A stretch of 20,550 bases of DNA from a virus, in the IMG/VR virus record IMGVR_UViG_3300037119_005152, positions 1-20,550 of that record; one strand, written 5' to 3'. The position numbers and the translations under genes were made by a program. The notes under the pieces were generated by a model that was not told where the DNA came from, ran no database searches, and saw only the letters and a list, made by a program, of their open reading frames with translations. This document shows, one piece after another, positions 14,493 to 20,194 of the stretch. Within the stretch, counting starts at the first letter, position 1; every line of letters begins with the position of its first letter.

Positions 14493-14770
14493 GGCCGACC
14501 TCGCCGCTGCAGCCAGCGCACGACATGGTATTTGCTGCCGTAGCATTGCGGCGGCGCGTGGTTCCACAACCAGCGCTGCGTCTCGCGGATGAGTTCCCAT
14601 TCCGTCGAGCTGCTGACGGCGATCGTGTGGCCGAGGTCGTTATCGAGGATGGCGCGCAGCAATTCGCTGTCTGGCGGCAGGCCGGATTCGACCCAGTCGT
14701 CAAGCTTGGCGGCGAACACGGGCGGCGCCCATTGCAGCGGCGCGCCCTGCACTTTCAGCTGCGGACTCAT
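14486..14770 (-). CDS. First gene of the leftward recombination operon, unknown
   Basis: 94 residues, ATG at 14770. It begins MSPQLKVQGAPLQWAPPVFAAKLDDWVESGLPPDSELLRAILDNDLGHTIAV and contains WLWNHAPPQCYGSKYHVVRWL. The Leu-rich middle and the Trp-rich end suggest a compact helical protein. It follows the leftward promoter and operator A1, and its position suggests an early function. No family recognised. Confidence 0.6.
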   Translation of the reverse strand: MSPQLKVQGAPLQWAPPVFAAKLDDWVESGLPPDSELLRAILDNDLGHTIAVSSSTEWELIRETQRWLWNHAPPQCYGSKYHVVRWLQRRGRPW

Positions 14771-14807
14771 TACACACTCGCGCGCTGAACGATTTTACGA
14801 AACGTTT

Positions 14808-14837
14808 ACTATTCGCGATAGTCGCAAAGGTCGTCAA
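14808..14837 (-). promoter_or_regulatory. Leftward early promoter of the recombination operon
   Basis: On the minus strand TTGACG (14837-14832), 18-base spacer, AATAGT (14813-14808). Operator A1 fills most of the spacer, so a bound repressor would block RNA polymerase. The -10 is weak, so the exact hexamer is uncertain. Confidence 0.45.
14812..14828. promoter_or_regulatory. Operator A1
   Basis: TTCGCG-ATAGT-CGCAAA, a 17-bp near-palindrome with half-site TTTGCG. Lies in the spacer of the leftward promoter. Confidence 0.7.
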
Positions 14838-14845
14838 GCGCCAAT

Positions 14846-14862
14846 GTCGCGATTATCGCAAA
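14846..14862. promoter_or_regulatory. Operator A2
   Basis: GTCGCG-ATTAT-CGCAAA. Between the two divergent promoters; ends one base before A3. Confidence 0.7.
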
Positions 14863-14863
14863 A

Positions 14864-14880
14864 TTTGCGTTGACGGCAAA
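14864..14880. promoter_or_regulatory. Operator A3
   Basis: TTTGCG-TTGAC-GGCAAA. It covers the -35 of the rightward promoter, and A2 and A3 lie nearly side by side (18 bases centre to centre). Confidence 0.6.
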
Positions 14881-14898
14881 AAACGGCAGGCGCATCCT
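14870..14898 (+). promoter_or_regulatory. Rightward promoter before the 14958 gene
   Basis: TTGACG at 14870-14875, 17-base spacer, weak -10 CATCCT at 14893-14898. Overlaps operator A3. The -35 is good; the -10 is poor, so activation or another -10 is possible. Confidence 0.4.
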
Positions 14899-14957
14899 GA
14901 TCGTGCATGTGAACCGAGGGCACGGCGCCCTTGGCCCGTTCATGAAGGAGTATGAGT

Positions 14958-15353
14958 ATGGACGTACAGGTTAAGCCGGCCGCATTGCCGGCCACGCGGG
15001 ACGAACTTCTCGCTCGCAAGACGATGCGCGGAGGCCCCAGCCTCAACGACGATGTGGACCGCATCCACATTATCCTCTGGGACAATCCCGACTATCGCCG
15101 CTTCCACGAAGCCGTCTTCGATGAGGACACCGTCGAGGGTTCCTGCACGGCCGACAATTTCGAGGCTGCAGCGATGATCCGCGATTATGCCAAGCAGCAC
15201 GACGAGCTGCACTACGTTGCCAAGAAGAACAAGACGACCCTAGTCAAGTCGATGAAGGTCGTGCTTCGTCGCTACCACATGTCCCGCGACGAGCGGGCTC
15301 AGACGGTCGGCGGTGAGATCGTTCCAGGCAGTGGCAACATTGCCGCCAAGTGA
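14958..15353 (+). CDS. Early phage protein, unknown function
   Basis: 131 residues from the ATG at 14958 (MDVQVKPA), chosen because AAGGAG ends 7 bases upstream; the ATG at 14952 would sit only one base from it. Mostly helical and charged: NDDVDRIHIILWDNPDYRRFHEAVFDEDTVEGSCTADNFEAAAMIRDYAKQHDELHYV, then a basic stretch (KKNKTTLVKSMKVVLRRYHMSRDER). First gene of the rightward early unit behind operators A2/A3. Possibly DNA-associated given the basic C-terminal half; no family recognised. Confidence 0.65.
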   Translation: MDVQVKPAALPATRDELLARKTMRGGPSLNDDVDRIHIILWDNPDYRRFHEAVFDEDTVEGSCTADNFEAAAMIRDYAKQHDELHYVAKKNKTTLVKSMKVVLRRYHMSRDERAQTVGGEIVPGSGNIAAK

Positions 15354-15362
15354 TCTCAATCA

Positions 15363-15384
15363 GGGGCGGCGCCAATGCCGCCCC
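15363..15384. promoter_or_regulatory. Stem-loop between the 14958 and 15409 genes
   Basis: GGGGCGGC-gccaat-GCCGCCCC, a perfect 8-bp stem with a 6-base loop, 9 bases after a stop codon and 24 bases before the next ATG. No T tract follows, so RNA protection, attenuation or a weak terminator are all possible. Confidence 0.6.
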
Positions 15385-15408
15385 CATCTCACCGCAGGGA
15401 AAGCAATC

Positions 15409-16344
15409 ATGGACGTAGTCACCACATCGCCAGATGGGCTCGATGCCCTGACGGCCAGGATCAATGATGCCATCGAGCGACGAGAACACAGCAAGGAAGA
15501 ATGGGCGGCAGCGACCATTCAACTATGCGAGTGCCTTGCTGAAGCGCGCAGCCGGTTCAAGAACGACAAAGCCTTCGGCGAATGGTTCGATGCCAGCGGG
15601 TTCGGGCTTTCCCATCAAGACCGCGCTGCGGCGATCGCCATGGGCAAGGAAATCGAACTGGCGCGTGAGGTGTTGGAGAAGACCGATCGGCGGTCGCTGC
15701 AACACATCCATAGCAAAGAGTTCAAGAGGTTTACTCACGTGAGTAAACCTCCCAAGCCCAAGAAGACCAATGACAAGCTTGAAGCGGCTCTGCACGTCTA
15801 TGACCGCCGCAAGCTGGCCGGTGAGGAACTCACCTACGAGGCTATCGCAAAGGAGGCCGGCGTATCCTCAACTCCGGTGCGTCGCGCCATCGCTATCCGC
15901 GAGGCCGAGGAGGCCGCTGGTAAGGAGGAACAAGCCGCTCTTTCCATGTCGGCCAAGGAAAAGCTGGAGGCTGCCATCCGCCGCGAAATCAGGCGGCTGG
16001 AACTCGAGGCCGAAACCAAGGCGAGACAGGAGGCTCGGCGCATCGTCGATGAACTGTCGATCCCCAATTACCTCGAGACGCTGAAGAAGGTCGAGGGGAT
16101 GCTCAAGTGGACGCGGGGCGTCATGCCTCGTTCCGAGTATCGCAAGATACTCGCATGCCTGCATCCCGACATGGCTAGGGACGGCCACGCCAAACGGTTC
16201 GAAGAAGCCTTCCGCTTGTTCAACCAGTACGAGGCCAAGTTGGTCATCGACAACGAACAGGCAGATATCAAGAAGGTCAGCACCTTGCCGCGCACCGTCG
16301 AGGAAATGCTAGCTCGCAAACAGGCGAAGGGGGCGAAGGCCTGA
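15409..16344 (+). CDS. DUF3102/HTH protein with J-domain-like C-terminus (replication-associated candidate)
   Basis: 311 residues from the ATG at 15409 (AGGGA upstream). Three parts are visible. Residues ~1-100 (EEWAAATIQLCECLAEARSRFKNDKAFGEWFDASGFGLSHQDRAAAIAMG) resemble DUF3102/ParB-associated segments. Residues ~130-170 (GEELTYEAIAKEAGVSSTPVRRAIAIREAE) form a helix-turn-helix. Near the C-terminus YRKILACLHPDMARDGHAKRFEEAFRLF carries the HPD motif and spacing of a DnaJ-type J-domain. J-domains recruit Hsp70 (DnaK); with a DNA-binding domain this could be a replication or partition factor that uses the host chaperone (inference). A 26-bp palindrome lies in its coding sequence. Converges on the repressor gene with a 5-base gap. 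Confidence 0.65.
   Translation: MDVVTTSPDGLDALTARINDAIERREHSKEEWAAATIQLCECLAEARSRFKNDKAFGEWFDASGFGLSHQDRAAAIAMGKEIELAREVLEKTDRRSLQHIHSKEFKRFTHVSKPPKPKKTNDKLEAALHVYDRRKLAGEELTYEAIAKEAGVSSTPVRRAIAIREAEEAAGKEEQAALSMSAKEKLEAAIRREIRRLELEAETKARQEARRIVDELSIPNYLETLKKVEGMLKWTRGVMPRSEYRKILACLHPDMARDGHAKRFEEAFRLFNQYEAKLVIDNEQADIKKVSTLPRTVEEMLARKQAKGAKA
15726..15751. repeat. 26-bp perfect palindrome inside a coding region
   Basis: GAGGTTTACTCAC joined directly to its exact reverse complement, GTGAGTAAACCTC, with a central CACGTG. It encodes FTHVSKP in the linker between the DUF3102-like part and the HTH of the gene around it. Far too long to be chance in 20 kb; likely a protein-binding site. Confidence 0.9.
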
Positions 16345-16349
16345 AGTAT

Positions 16350-16724
16350 TTATTTGGGGATAAGCCGATACCCGCGCAGCTCTTCGGCCAATGCCTTGCC
16401 GCAGTTGAGCACGAGATCGCGCTCCTCCCGGCTCAGACCCTTGAGCGCTTGATGAAATGCTCGCAACGTGGTCTTGGGACGAACTGGCGGCCTGGCATTT
16501 CTCGATATCTCCATCGGCGCTTTCGAGCCGAGAAATTCCTCTATCGTCGAAAGCTCATGAGTGCGGATCATGCGGGTTTCCTTGCCCGGCTCGACGTTCT
16601 GCATTCGTGTAATAGCATCCGTCCGTATGTTGAGTCGTCGCGCTAGTTCCGCGCGTGCACCGCGTCCCTTGTCATTGAGCCCGCGCCGCATCCAAAGCCG
16701 GAGCTGTTCTTGTTCGTCTGCCAT
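16350..16724 (-). CDS. CI-like phage repressor, short form without peptidase domain
   Basis: 124 residues from the ATG at 16724 (AAAGG upstream); a longer frame would run through the operators. The HTH (~24-43, RAELARRLNIRTDAITRMQN) is XRE-like, followed by helices (IRTHELSTIEEFLG) and a C-terminal helical region (TLRAFHQALKGLSREERDLVLNCGKALAEEL). No S24/LexA-type Ser/Lys cleavage domain is present, so RecA-driven self-cleavage as in lambda CI is not expected. It is transcribed away from the Cro-like gene with three operators between, as in cI/cro regions. Likely the lysogeny repressor acting on the 17-bp operators (inference). Confidence 0.75.
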   Translation of the reverse strand: MADEQEQLRLWMRRGLNDKGRGARAELARRLNIRTDAITRMQNVEPGKETRMIRTHELSTIEEFLGSKAPMEISRNARPPVRPKTTLRAFHQALKGLSREERDLVLNCGKALAEELRGYRLIPK

Positions 16725-16732
16725 GACGAACC

Positions 16733-16749
16733 TTTGCGGATTTCGCAAA
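16733..16749. promoter_or_regulatory. Operator B1
   Basis: TTTGCG-GATTT-CGCAAA, the most symmetrical of the six sites (perfect 6-bp halves). It lies 8 bases before the repressor ATG and overlaps its -10, suggesting autorepression. Confidence 0.75.
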
Positions 16750-16774
16750 TAAACTTCTATCGCGAACTTCGCAA
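16746..16774 (-). promoter_or_regulatory. Repressor promoter
   Basis: On the minus strand TTGCGA (16774-16769), 17-base spacer, TATTTG (16751-16746). Moderate match; operators B1 and B2 overlap its -10 and -35. Confidence 0.4.
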
Positions 16775-16775
16775 C
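16759..16775. promoter_or_regulatory. Operator B2
   Basis: ATCGCG-AACTT-CGCAAC. Middle site of the repressor/Cro-like region, 26 bases centre to centre from B1. Confidence 0.65.
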
Positions 16776-16781
16776 GTCTGC

Positions 16782-16810
16782 TTGACGATTTATCGCGATT
16801 CCCGCAAAGT
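16782..16810 (+). promoter_or_regulatory. Rightward promoter of the Cro-like gene
   Basis: TTGACG at 16782-16787, 17-base spacer, weak -10 CAAAGT at 16805-16810. Operator B3 covers spacer and -10. Transcription would begin close to the ATG at 16819, so the message may be nearly leaderless. Confidence 0.4.
16792..16808. promoter_or_regulatory. Operator B3
   Basis: ATCGCG-ATTCC-CGCAAA. Ends 10 bases before the Cro-like ATG; 33 bases centre to centre from B2. Confidence 0.7.
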
Positions 16811-16818
16811 CAGCCATC

Positions 16819-17073
16819 ATGAATGCGGCGCATCTCGAGCCTGCCAAATCGGTGATCGGCAAGATCGGCATCGACCGAGTTGCCGAAGTCACCGGCAAGC
16901 ATGTCTCGCGCGTTTATCGGTGGATGTACCCGAAGGAACGGGGCGGCACTGACGGCCTCATTCCGCATTCTGACGCATCCAAGCTTCTCGCATACGCAGA
17001 GCAGAATGGCATCGCGCTTTCGCCGGCTGATTTTTTTGCCGAGCGAAAAGAGGATACCGCCTCCGCAGCCTGA
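16819..17073 (+). CDS. Cro/CII-like HTH regulator
   Basis: 84 residues. VIGKIGIDRVAEVTGKHVSRVYRWMYPKERGGTDGLIPHSDASKLLAYAEQNGI has the CII/Cro-type layout: HTH at ~18-37, then a short helix. Divergent from the repressor gene with three operators between, hence a Cro or CII counterpart. No clear ribosome site precedes the ATG, consistent with a leaderless or near-leaderless message. First gene of the rightward transcript leading to replication and lysis genes. Confidence 0.7.
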   Translation: MNAAHLEPAKSVIGKIGIDRVAEVTGKHVSRVYRWMYPKERGGTDGLIPHSDASKLLAYAEQNGIALSPADFFAERKEDTASAA

Positions 17074-17297
17074 CTTTTGTGACTTCGGGTGACCGCGCCA
17101 GCGGGCGGCGCGGCTACCTTTATTGCGGTTAGCCCGGCCTACTACTGCCCGTGCGAAATGTTCTGAGTACGCCGGGCAGTCAGATGCGGGTTGACGGGTT
17201 GTCGGGCGGCTCATTCCGTCCGGCAGCTCCGTCTTTTCCTTCCTTTGCTCAGACGCAAGAGCCGCAGCCGGATCCCACCGGCCGCCGAGGAGGGGAA
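17074..17297. other. Non-coding gap with a GC-rich hairpin
   Basis: 224 bases between the Cro-like gene and the VRR-NUC start. It contains CCGCGCC (17093-17099) and GGCGCGG (17107-17113), a perfect 7-bp stem with a 7-base loop, followed by CTACCTTTATTG, a poor T tract. It could be a weak terminator or antitermination point as after lambda cro. A start at GTG 17151 for the nuclease would use half of this gap; the encoded residues are low-complexity, so I did not use it. Confidence 0.35.
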
Positions 17298-17705
17298 TTG
17301 AACGCATCCTGGCGCCAGCTCGACCTGTTGCGGGGACCGCCGCGCGAGCAGCGTGAGTTCCGCATGCAGGTGGCGCTGGTCGACCTGCTGGACCATGGCG
17401 GGCTGGCGCAGGGCTGGGACTATTTCGCCATTCCGAACGGCGAATTCCGCACCGTTGAGACCGGCGCGCGGGTGAAGCGCATGGGCGCCAAGGCGGGGGT
17501 GCCGGACCTGCAGTTCCTGTCGCCGAGGGGCATTGCGTACTTCCTCGAGCTGAAGTGGGGCAAGCAGCCGCTGACCGGGGCGCAGAAAGCATTTATGGAG
17601 CGCAATGGCCCCAAGGGGTTTCCGTGCGCGGTGGCGCGCTCGTTCAACCAGGCGGTGGCGATCCTGACCGAGTGGGGCGCGCTGCGGGCGAGGGTGGCCG
17701 CATGA
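17298..17705 (+). CDS. VRR-NUC domain nuclease
   Basis: 135 residues from the TTG at 17298, preceded by an excellent GAGGAGGGG; the frame is open upstream to GTG 17151, with low-complexity residues. The VRR-NUC (PD-(D/E)XK) motifs are complete: GVPDL (D70), FLELK (E84, K86) and TGAQKAF (Q96), plus EFRMQVALVDLLD at the start and NQAVAILTEWG at the end. Phage members sit in replication/recombination regions and probably cut branched DNA, as shown for relatives (Holliday-junction-type or FAN1-like activity). ATGA-coupled to the next small gene. Confidence 0.85.
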   Translation: MNASWRQLDLLRGPPREQREFRMQVALVDLLDHGGLAQGWDYFAIPNGEFRTVETGARVKRMGAKAGVPDLQFLSPRGIAYFLELKWGKQPLTGAQKAFMERNGPKGFPCAVARSFNQAVAILTEWGALRARVAA

Positions 17706-17800
17706 GCAGGCGCGTCCAGATACCAGCCAAGGGTACCCGCGCAACCAAAACCGAAAACCCGGCTGTTTTGTCAACCGTAATCCATGCGAGGGCCGCATGA
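17702..17800 (+). CDS. 32-residue coupled peptide
   Basis: A short frame, MSRRVQIPAKGTRATKTENP then AVLSTVIHARAA, starting with ATGA over the nuclease stop and ending with ATGA at the DUF1376 start. Basic N-terminus, no domain. It may be a real peptide or mainly a way to keep ribosomes moving between the two genes. Both junctions have the same GCATGAGC context. Confidence 0.45.
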   Translation: MSRRVQIPAKGTRATKTENPAVLSTVIHARAA

Positions 17801-18543
17801 GCCGGTTCCCGTCCATGCCATTGTTTGCCGGCGACATGCTGGCCGACACCCAGCATCTCACCAACGAGGAGTTCGCGGTTTATCACCGGCTGCTCTATGC
17901 GATGTGGCGGCGTAATGGCTGGGTGCCGGATGACGACGTCGACCTGGCGCGCATCTGCCATGTCGGCACGCGTGCGTGGCACCGTTTGAAGCCGCGGATG
18001 ATGGAGTTTCTAGTCCGCAACGAGGCCGGCGAACTGTCACAAAAGAAGCTCCTGAAAGTGCGGAAGTTTGTCGAAAGTTTGAGCGCCGCGCGGTCACAAT
18101 CTGCACGCAAAAGGTGGGGGTCGGTTTCCAATAAAAACAAGGACATGGCTGATGCGAGTGCATATGCAAACGGCATGCACGCGCGCGCGACTCCAAATCC
18201 AAATAATAATAAACCTTCTATGGTAGCTCCTAGCTTCACCCCCAAAAACGGCAACGGCAGCGCATTGCAGGCTGACGGCGCGCTCGGCCTAGGGGGCCGC
18301 GCGCCGCAGCCCAATGGAAGGGCGCCACCACCGGACAAGGAATGGCCACCACCGTCGCACCTGAAAGAACGCATCTATGGCAAAGCCGCCGCCAAGCCGA
18401 AACCTAAACCCGGCAATGGAACTCAGCCCGGAAGAAATCGCCGCCGTCCGCGCCAGACTGCCCCACCTGGCCGAGCCGCTGAAGATAAGCCCGGCGCTCA
18501 AAAGGGCGCTGAAAATGAAGGCCCGCATCCACGCCGATCGTGA
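17797..18543 (+). CDS. DUF1376 (YdaU-type) replication-associated protein
   Basis: 248 residues, ATGA-coupled. The N-terminal ~100 residues are a clear DUF1376 domain: FPSMPLFAGDMLADTQHLTNEEFAVYHRLLYAMWRRNG, then PDDDVDLARICHVGTRAWHRLKPRMMEFL. This family sits in phage replication modules and is thought to be winged-helix, initiator-like. A linker with Asn runs (NPNNNKP) and a Pro/Lys/Arg-rich tail follow. The last ~55 codons overlap a second coding frame (18377-18571), and the DUF1376 tail there reads as low-complexity, which suggests that the other frame is the one under selection. Confidence 0.8.
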   Translation: MSRFPSMPLFAGDMLADTQHLTNEEFAVYHRLLYAMWRRNGWVPDDDVDLARICHVGTRAWHRLKPRMMEFLVRNEAGELSQKKLLKVRKFVESLSAARSQSARKRWGSVSNKNKDMADASAYANGMHARATPNPNNNKPSMVAPSFTPKNGNGSALQADGALGLGGRAPQPNGRAPPPDKEWPPPSHLKERIYGKAAAKPKPKPGNGTQPGRNRRRPRQTAPPGRAAEDKPGAQKGAENEGPHPRRS

Positions 18544-18571
18544 ACCCAAGCCCAGAAGGAAAACCCCATGA
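18377..18571 (+). CDS. Small overlapping gene in +1 frame of the DUF1376 tail
   Basis: 64 residues (ATG 18377; ATG 18416 is an alternative). MELSPEEIAAVRARLPHLAE and PLKISPALKRALKMKARIHAD look like ordinary folded helical protein, unlike the Arg/Pro-rich sequence in the DUF1376 frame over the same bases. Its stop overlaps the next start (ATGA), as in the rest of this operon, which supports it being translated. It shares 167 bases with the DUF1376 gene. A frameshift fusing the two frames is an alternative. Confidence 0.5.
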   Translation: MAKPPPSRNLNPAMELSPEEIAAVRARLPHLAEPLKISPALKRALKMKARIHADREPKPRRKTP

Positions 18572-18837
18572 CCGAACCAGCCCGCTCCATGGCCGCATCA
18601 TTGGCCAACCTTGAAGCACACCGCTCAGACCGTGACGAGGTGCGCGCTTATGTCGACAAGGCCGCATCCGTGCTCGGCATGGTGCGCAACAAGGCCATCG
18701 AGATCGATACCGCATGGCGCCGCCAGCGCGCAGCACTGCGTGACGAGCTCGTCAAGCTCGACCAGGTGCACGAGCGCGACATGGCCAGGCTGGCCGACAT
18801 GGAGCGCCGGCTCGAGATCATGCGCGGCGAGGGGTGA
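18568..18837 (+). CDS. Small coiled-coil protein, unknown
   Basis: 89 residues with AAGGA before the ATG and an ATGA overlap on the left. Almost all helix with heptad-like spacing (DEVRAYVDKAASVLGMVRNKAIEI and RQRAALRDELVKLDQVHERDMARLADMERRLEIMRG). It overlaps the next gene by GTGA. Not recognised; probably an early accessory protein. Confidence 0.6.
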   Translation: MTEPARSMAASLANLEAHRSDRDEVRAYVDKAASVLGMVRNKAIEIDTAWRRQRAALRDELVKLDQVHERDMARLADMERRLEIMRGEG

Positions 18838-19181
18838 CGTGTGATATCATGCTCATACGCCCTGACATCAACATGCTCCTCGATGTGCTTCGAGTGATTG
18901 AACGTCGGCTCGACCGCATCGAATCCGAGGTGACGCACACTAGGGTTTTTATCGAAAGAGAGGCGATCGAGGCAGAACTCCGTCGCCGTGGTCAGTTAGG
19001 AGAAAGGGAAGCCATGGACATCGAGCAGGAACTGCAGGAACTCACCGACGCCGCACGTGAAGCCGGCGTATCGCTGGTCGACATCATTGCGGCGCTTCAG
19101 GCGCATGTCGTCACGCTGACCGGCGAGGGCGCCCTCGAGGAAGAGGCCGAGCATGCGGAGGAGGACGACGACACGCCATGA
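18834..19181 (+). CDS. Acidic coiled-coil protein with possible internal start
   Basis: 115 residues from GTG 18834 (GTGA overlap). N-terminal half: helices rich in Arg/Glu (LLDVLRVIERRLDRIESEVTHTRVFIEREAIEAELRRRG). The C-terminal half begins at an in-frame ATG (19014) with a very strong ribosome site (AGGAGAAAGGG), MDIEQELQELTDAAREAGVSLVDIIAALQAHV, and ends in an acidic tail (EEEAEHAEEDDDTP). A separate 55-residue product from 19014 is plausible. Function unknown; ATGA-coupled to the next gene. Confidence 0.55.
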   Translation: MTCDIMLIRPDINMLLDVLRVIERRLDRIESEVTHTRVFIEREAIEAELRRRGQLGEREAMDIEQELQELTDAAREAGVSLVDIIAALQAHVVTLTGEGALEEEAEHAEEDDDTP

Positions 19182-19333
19182 GCAAGCCGCCGGATACGTT
19201 CCAGAACTGGAAGCGCGGCAAGCTTCAAGGGCTGAAGGTGATGCGAAAGCCGCCGCTGCCGGTTAACCCGTCGATGATCTCGCAGCTCAGCAAGCAGTCG
19301 AAGCCGATCTCGCTGCCGAAGGTTTGGAAGTGA
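19178..19333 (+). CDS. 51-residue basic protein, coupled
   Basis: Starts with ATGA on the previous stop and ends GTGA into the next gene. MSKPPDTFQNWKRGKLQGLK, then VMRKPPLPVNPSMISQLSKQSKPISLPKVWK. Strongly basic and Pro-rich with no hydrophobic span. Not recognised; supported mainly by overlap at both ends. Confidence 0.5.
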   Translation: MSKPPDTFQNWKRGKLQGLKVMRKPPLPVNPSMISQLSKQSKPISLPKVWK

Positions 19334-19515
19334 ACTGGTTCTGGGATGCGCTGTGGTGGGTGGTCAAACCGCACGATCATACCGAGCACGAGCCGCAGCA
19401 AGAACGGAACTCGAAGGCAGATGCTGGCGCCGAGCCGTTGGAGCGACCCGGCGCCAGGAGGTTGGGCAAGTCGCTCCCACCCGACTGGACGGGCCTGGAT
19501 GACAGCGGTTTTTGA
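19330..19515 (+). CDS. Trp-rich small protein immediately before endolysin
   Basis: 61 residues from GTG 19330 (GTGA overlap). N-terminus VNWFWDALWWVVKPHDH, a short Trp-rich hydrophobic patch of about 11 residues, followed by a polar tail (EHEPQQERNSKADAGAEPLERPGARRLGKSLPPDWTG). Its end overlaps the endolysin start by 17 bases. The patch is too short for a standard membrane helix but could insert at an interface, so a lysis-accessory role is possible. Unproven. Confidence 0.45.
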   Translation: MNWFWDALWWVVKPHDHTEHEPQQERNSKADAGAEPLERPGARRLGKSLPPDWTGLDDSGF

Positions 19516-20194
19516 TCGAAAAGTGTTCTTCGAGAGCGTGCGCAATTCGCTGTTCGGCGGCGCTTTGAAACAGCGCCAGGTCGACGGCATGGAAGCATTG
19601 CTTTCCGCATGGGAAGCTGCGCCGATATCGGACGACCTGCGCTATTTCGCCTACATGCTCGCGACGACTTTCCATGAGACGGCGCGCACGATGCAACCGA
19701 TCGAAGAAATAGGGAAAGGCAAGGGCCATAGCTACGGCAAGCCGGATCCTGAAACGGGTCAGACCTACTATGGCCGGGGGTTTGTGCAACTGACCTGGAA
19801 AGCCAACTACGAGGAAGCGACGAGCAGACTCGGGCTGACTGGTGACGACGACCTGGTGTGGCATCCCGTCAAGGCGCTCGATCCGAAGATCAGCGCGGAA
19901 GTCATGTTTCAGGGAATGACGCAGGGTTGGTTCACCGGCAAGAAGCTGAAAAACTACTTCAGCAGCCACATCAATGATCCGATCGCAGCGCGTGCGATCA
20001 TCAATGCTGACGTCAGCAAGAATGGGAAGCGCATAGCCGGTTACCATGCCGACTTCCTTGCCGCATTGCAGGCTGCTGCCTCGGCGGCCGAACCGATACC
20101 GCCAACCGAGGTCAACACGGTGCATCTGAACATCCAGGCGTCACCTGGTGTCAGCGTATCGGTGGCGCTCAACGGGGTGATACTGGTGGGGTGA
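19499..20194 (+). CDS. Endolysin, glycoside hydrolase family 19 (chitinase-like muramidase)
   Basis: 231 residues from the ATG at 19499. GH19 motifs are clear: FAYMLATTFHETARTMQPIEE with catalytic Glu60 (second acid E69/E70) and TYYGRGFVQLTWKANYEEA (~89-107), then helices and an A-rich end. Phage GH19 enzymes cut peptidoglycan glycan strands at host lysis. The last ~33 residues (TEVNTVHLNIQASPGVSVSV) are beta-like, an added tail of unknown use. No signal peptide, so a holin or other route would be needed. Overlaps the HNH gene by TGATG. The ribosome site is weak; translation may depend on the upstream overlap. Confidence 0.88.
   Translation: MTAVFDRKVFFESVRNSLFGGALKQRQVDGMEALLSAWEAAPISDDLRYFAYMLATTFHETARTMQPIEEIGKGKGHSYGKPDPETGQTYYGRGFVQLTWKANYEEATSRLGLTGDDDLVWHPVKALDPKISAEVMFQGMTQGWFTGKKLKNYFSSHINDPIAARAIINADVSKNGKRIAGYHADFLAALQAAASAAEPIPPTEVNTVHLNIQASPGVSVSVALNGVILVG

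Noticed and set aside
15363-15384. GC-rich stem-loop as a rho-independent terminator
   Set aside because: Good stem but no T tract after it, so reported only as a stem-loop.
18178-18192. CGCGCGCG run as a Z-DNA or regulatory element
   Set aside because: Short and inside the linker of the DUF1376 gene; explained by codon use.
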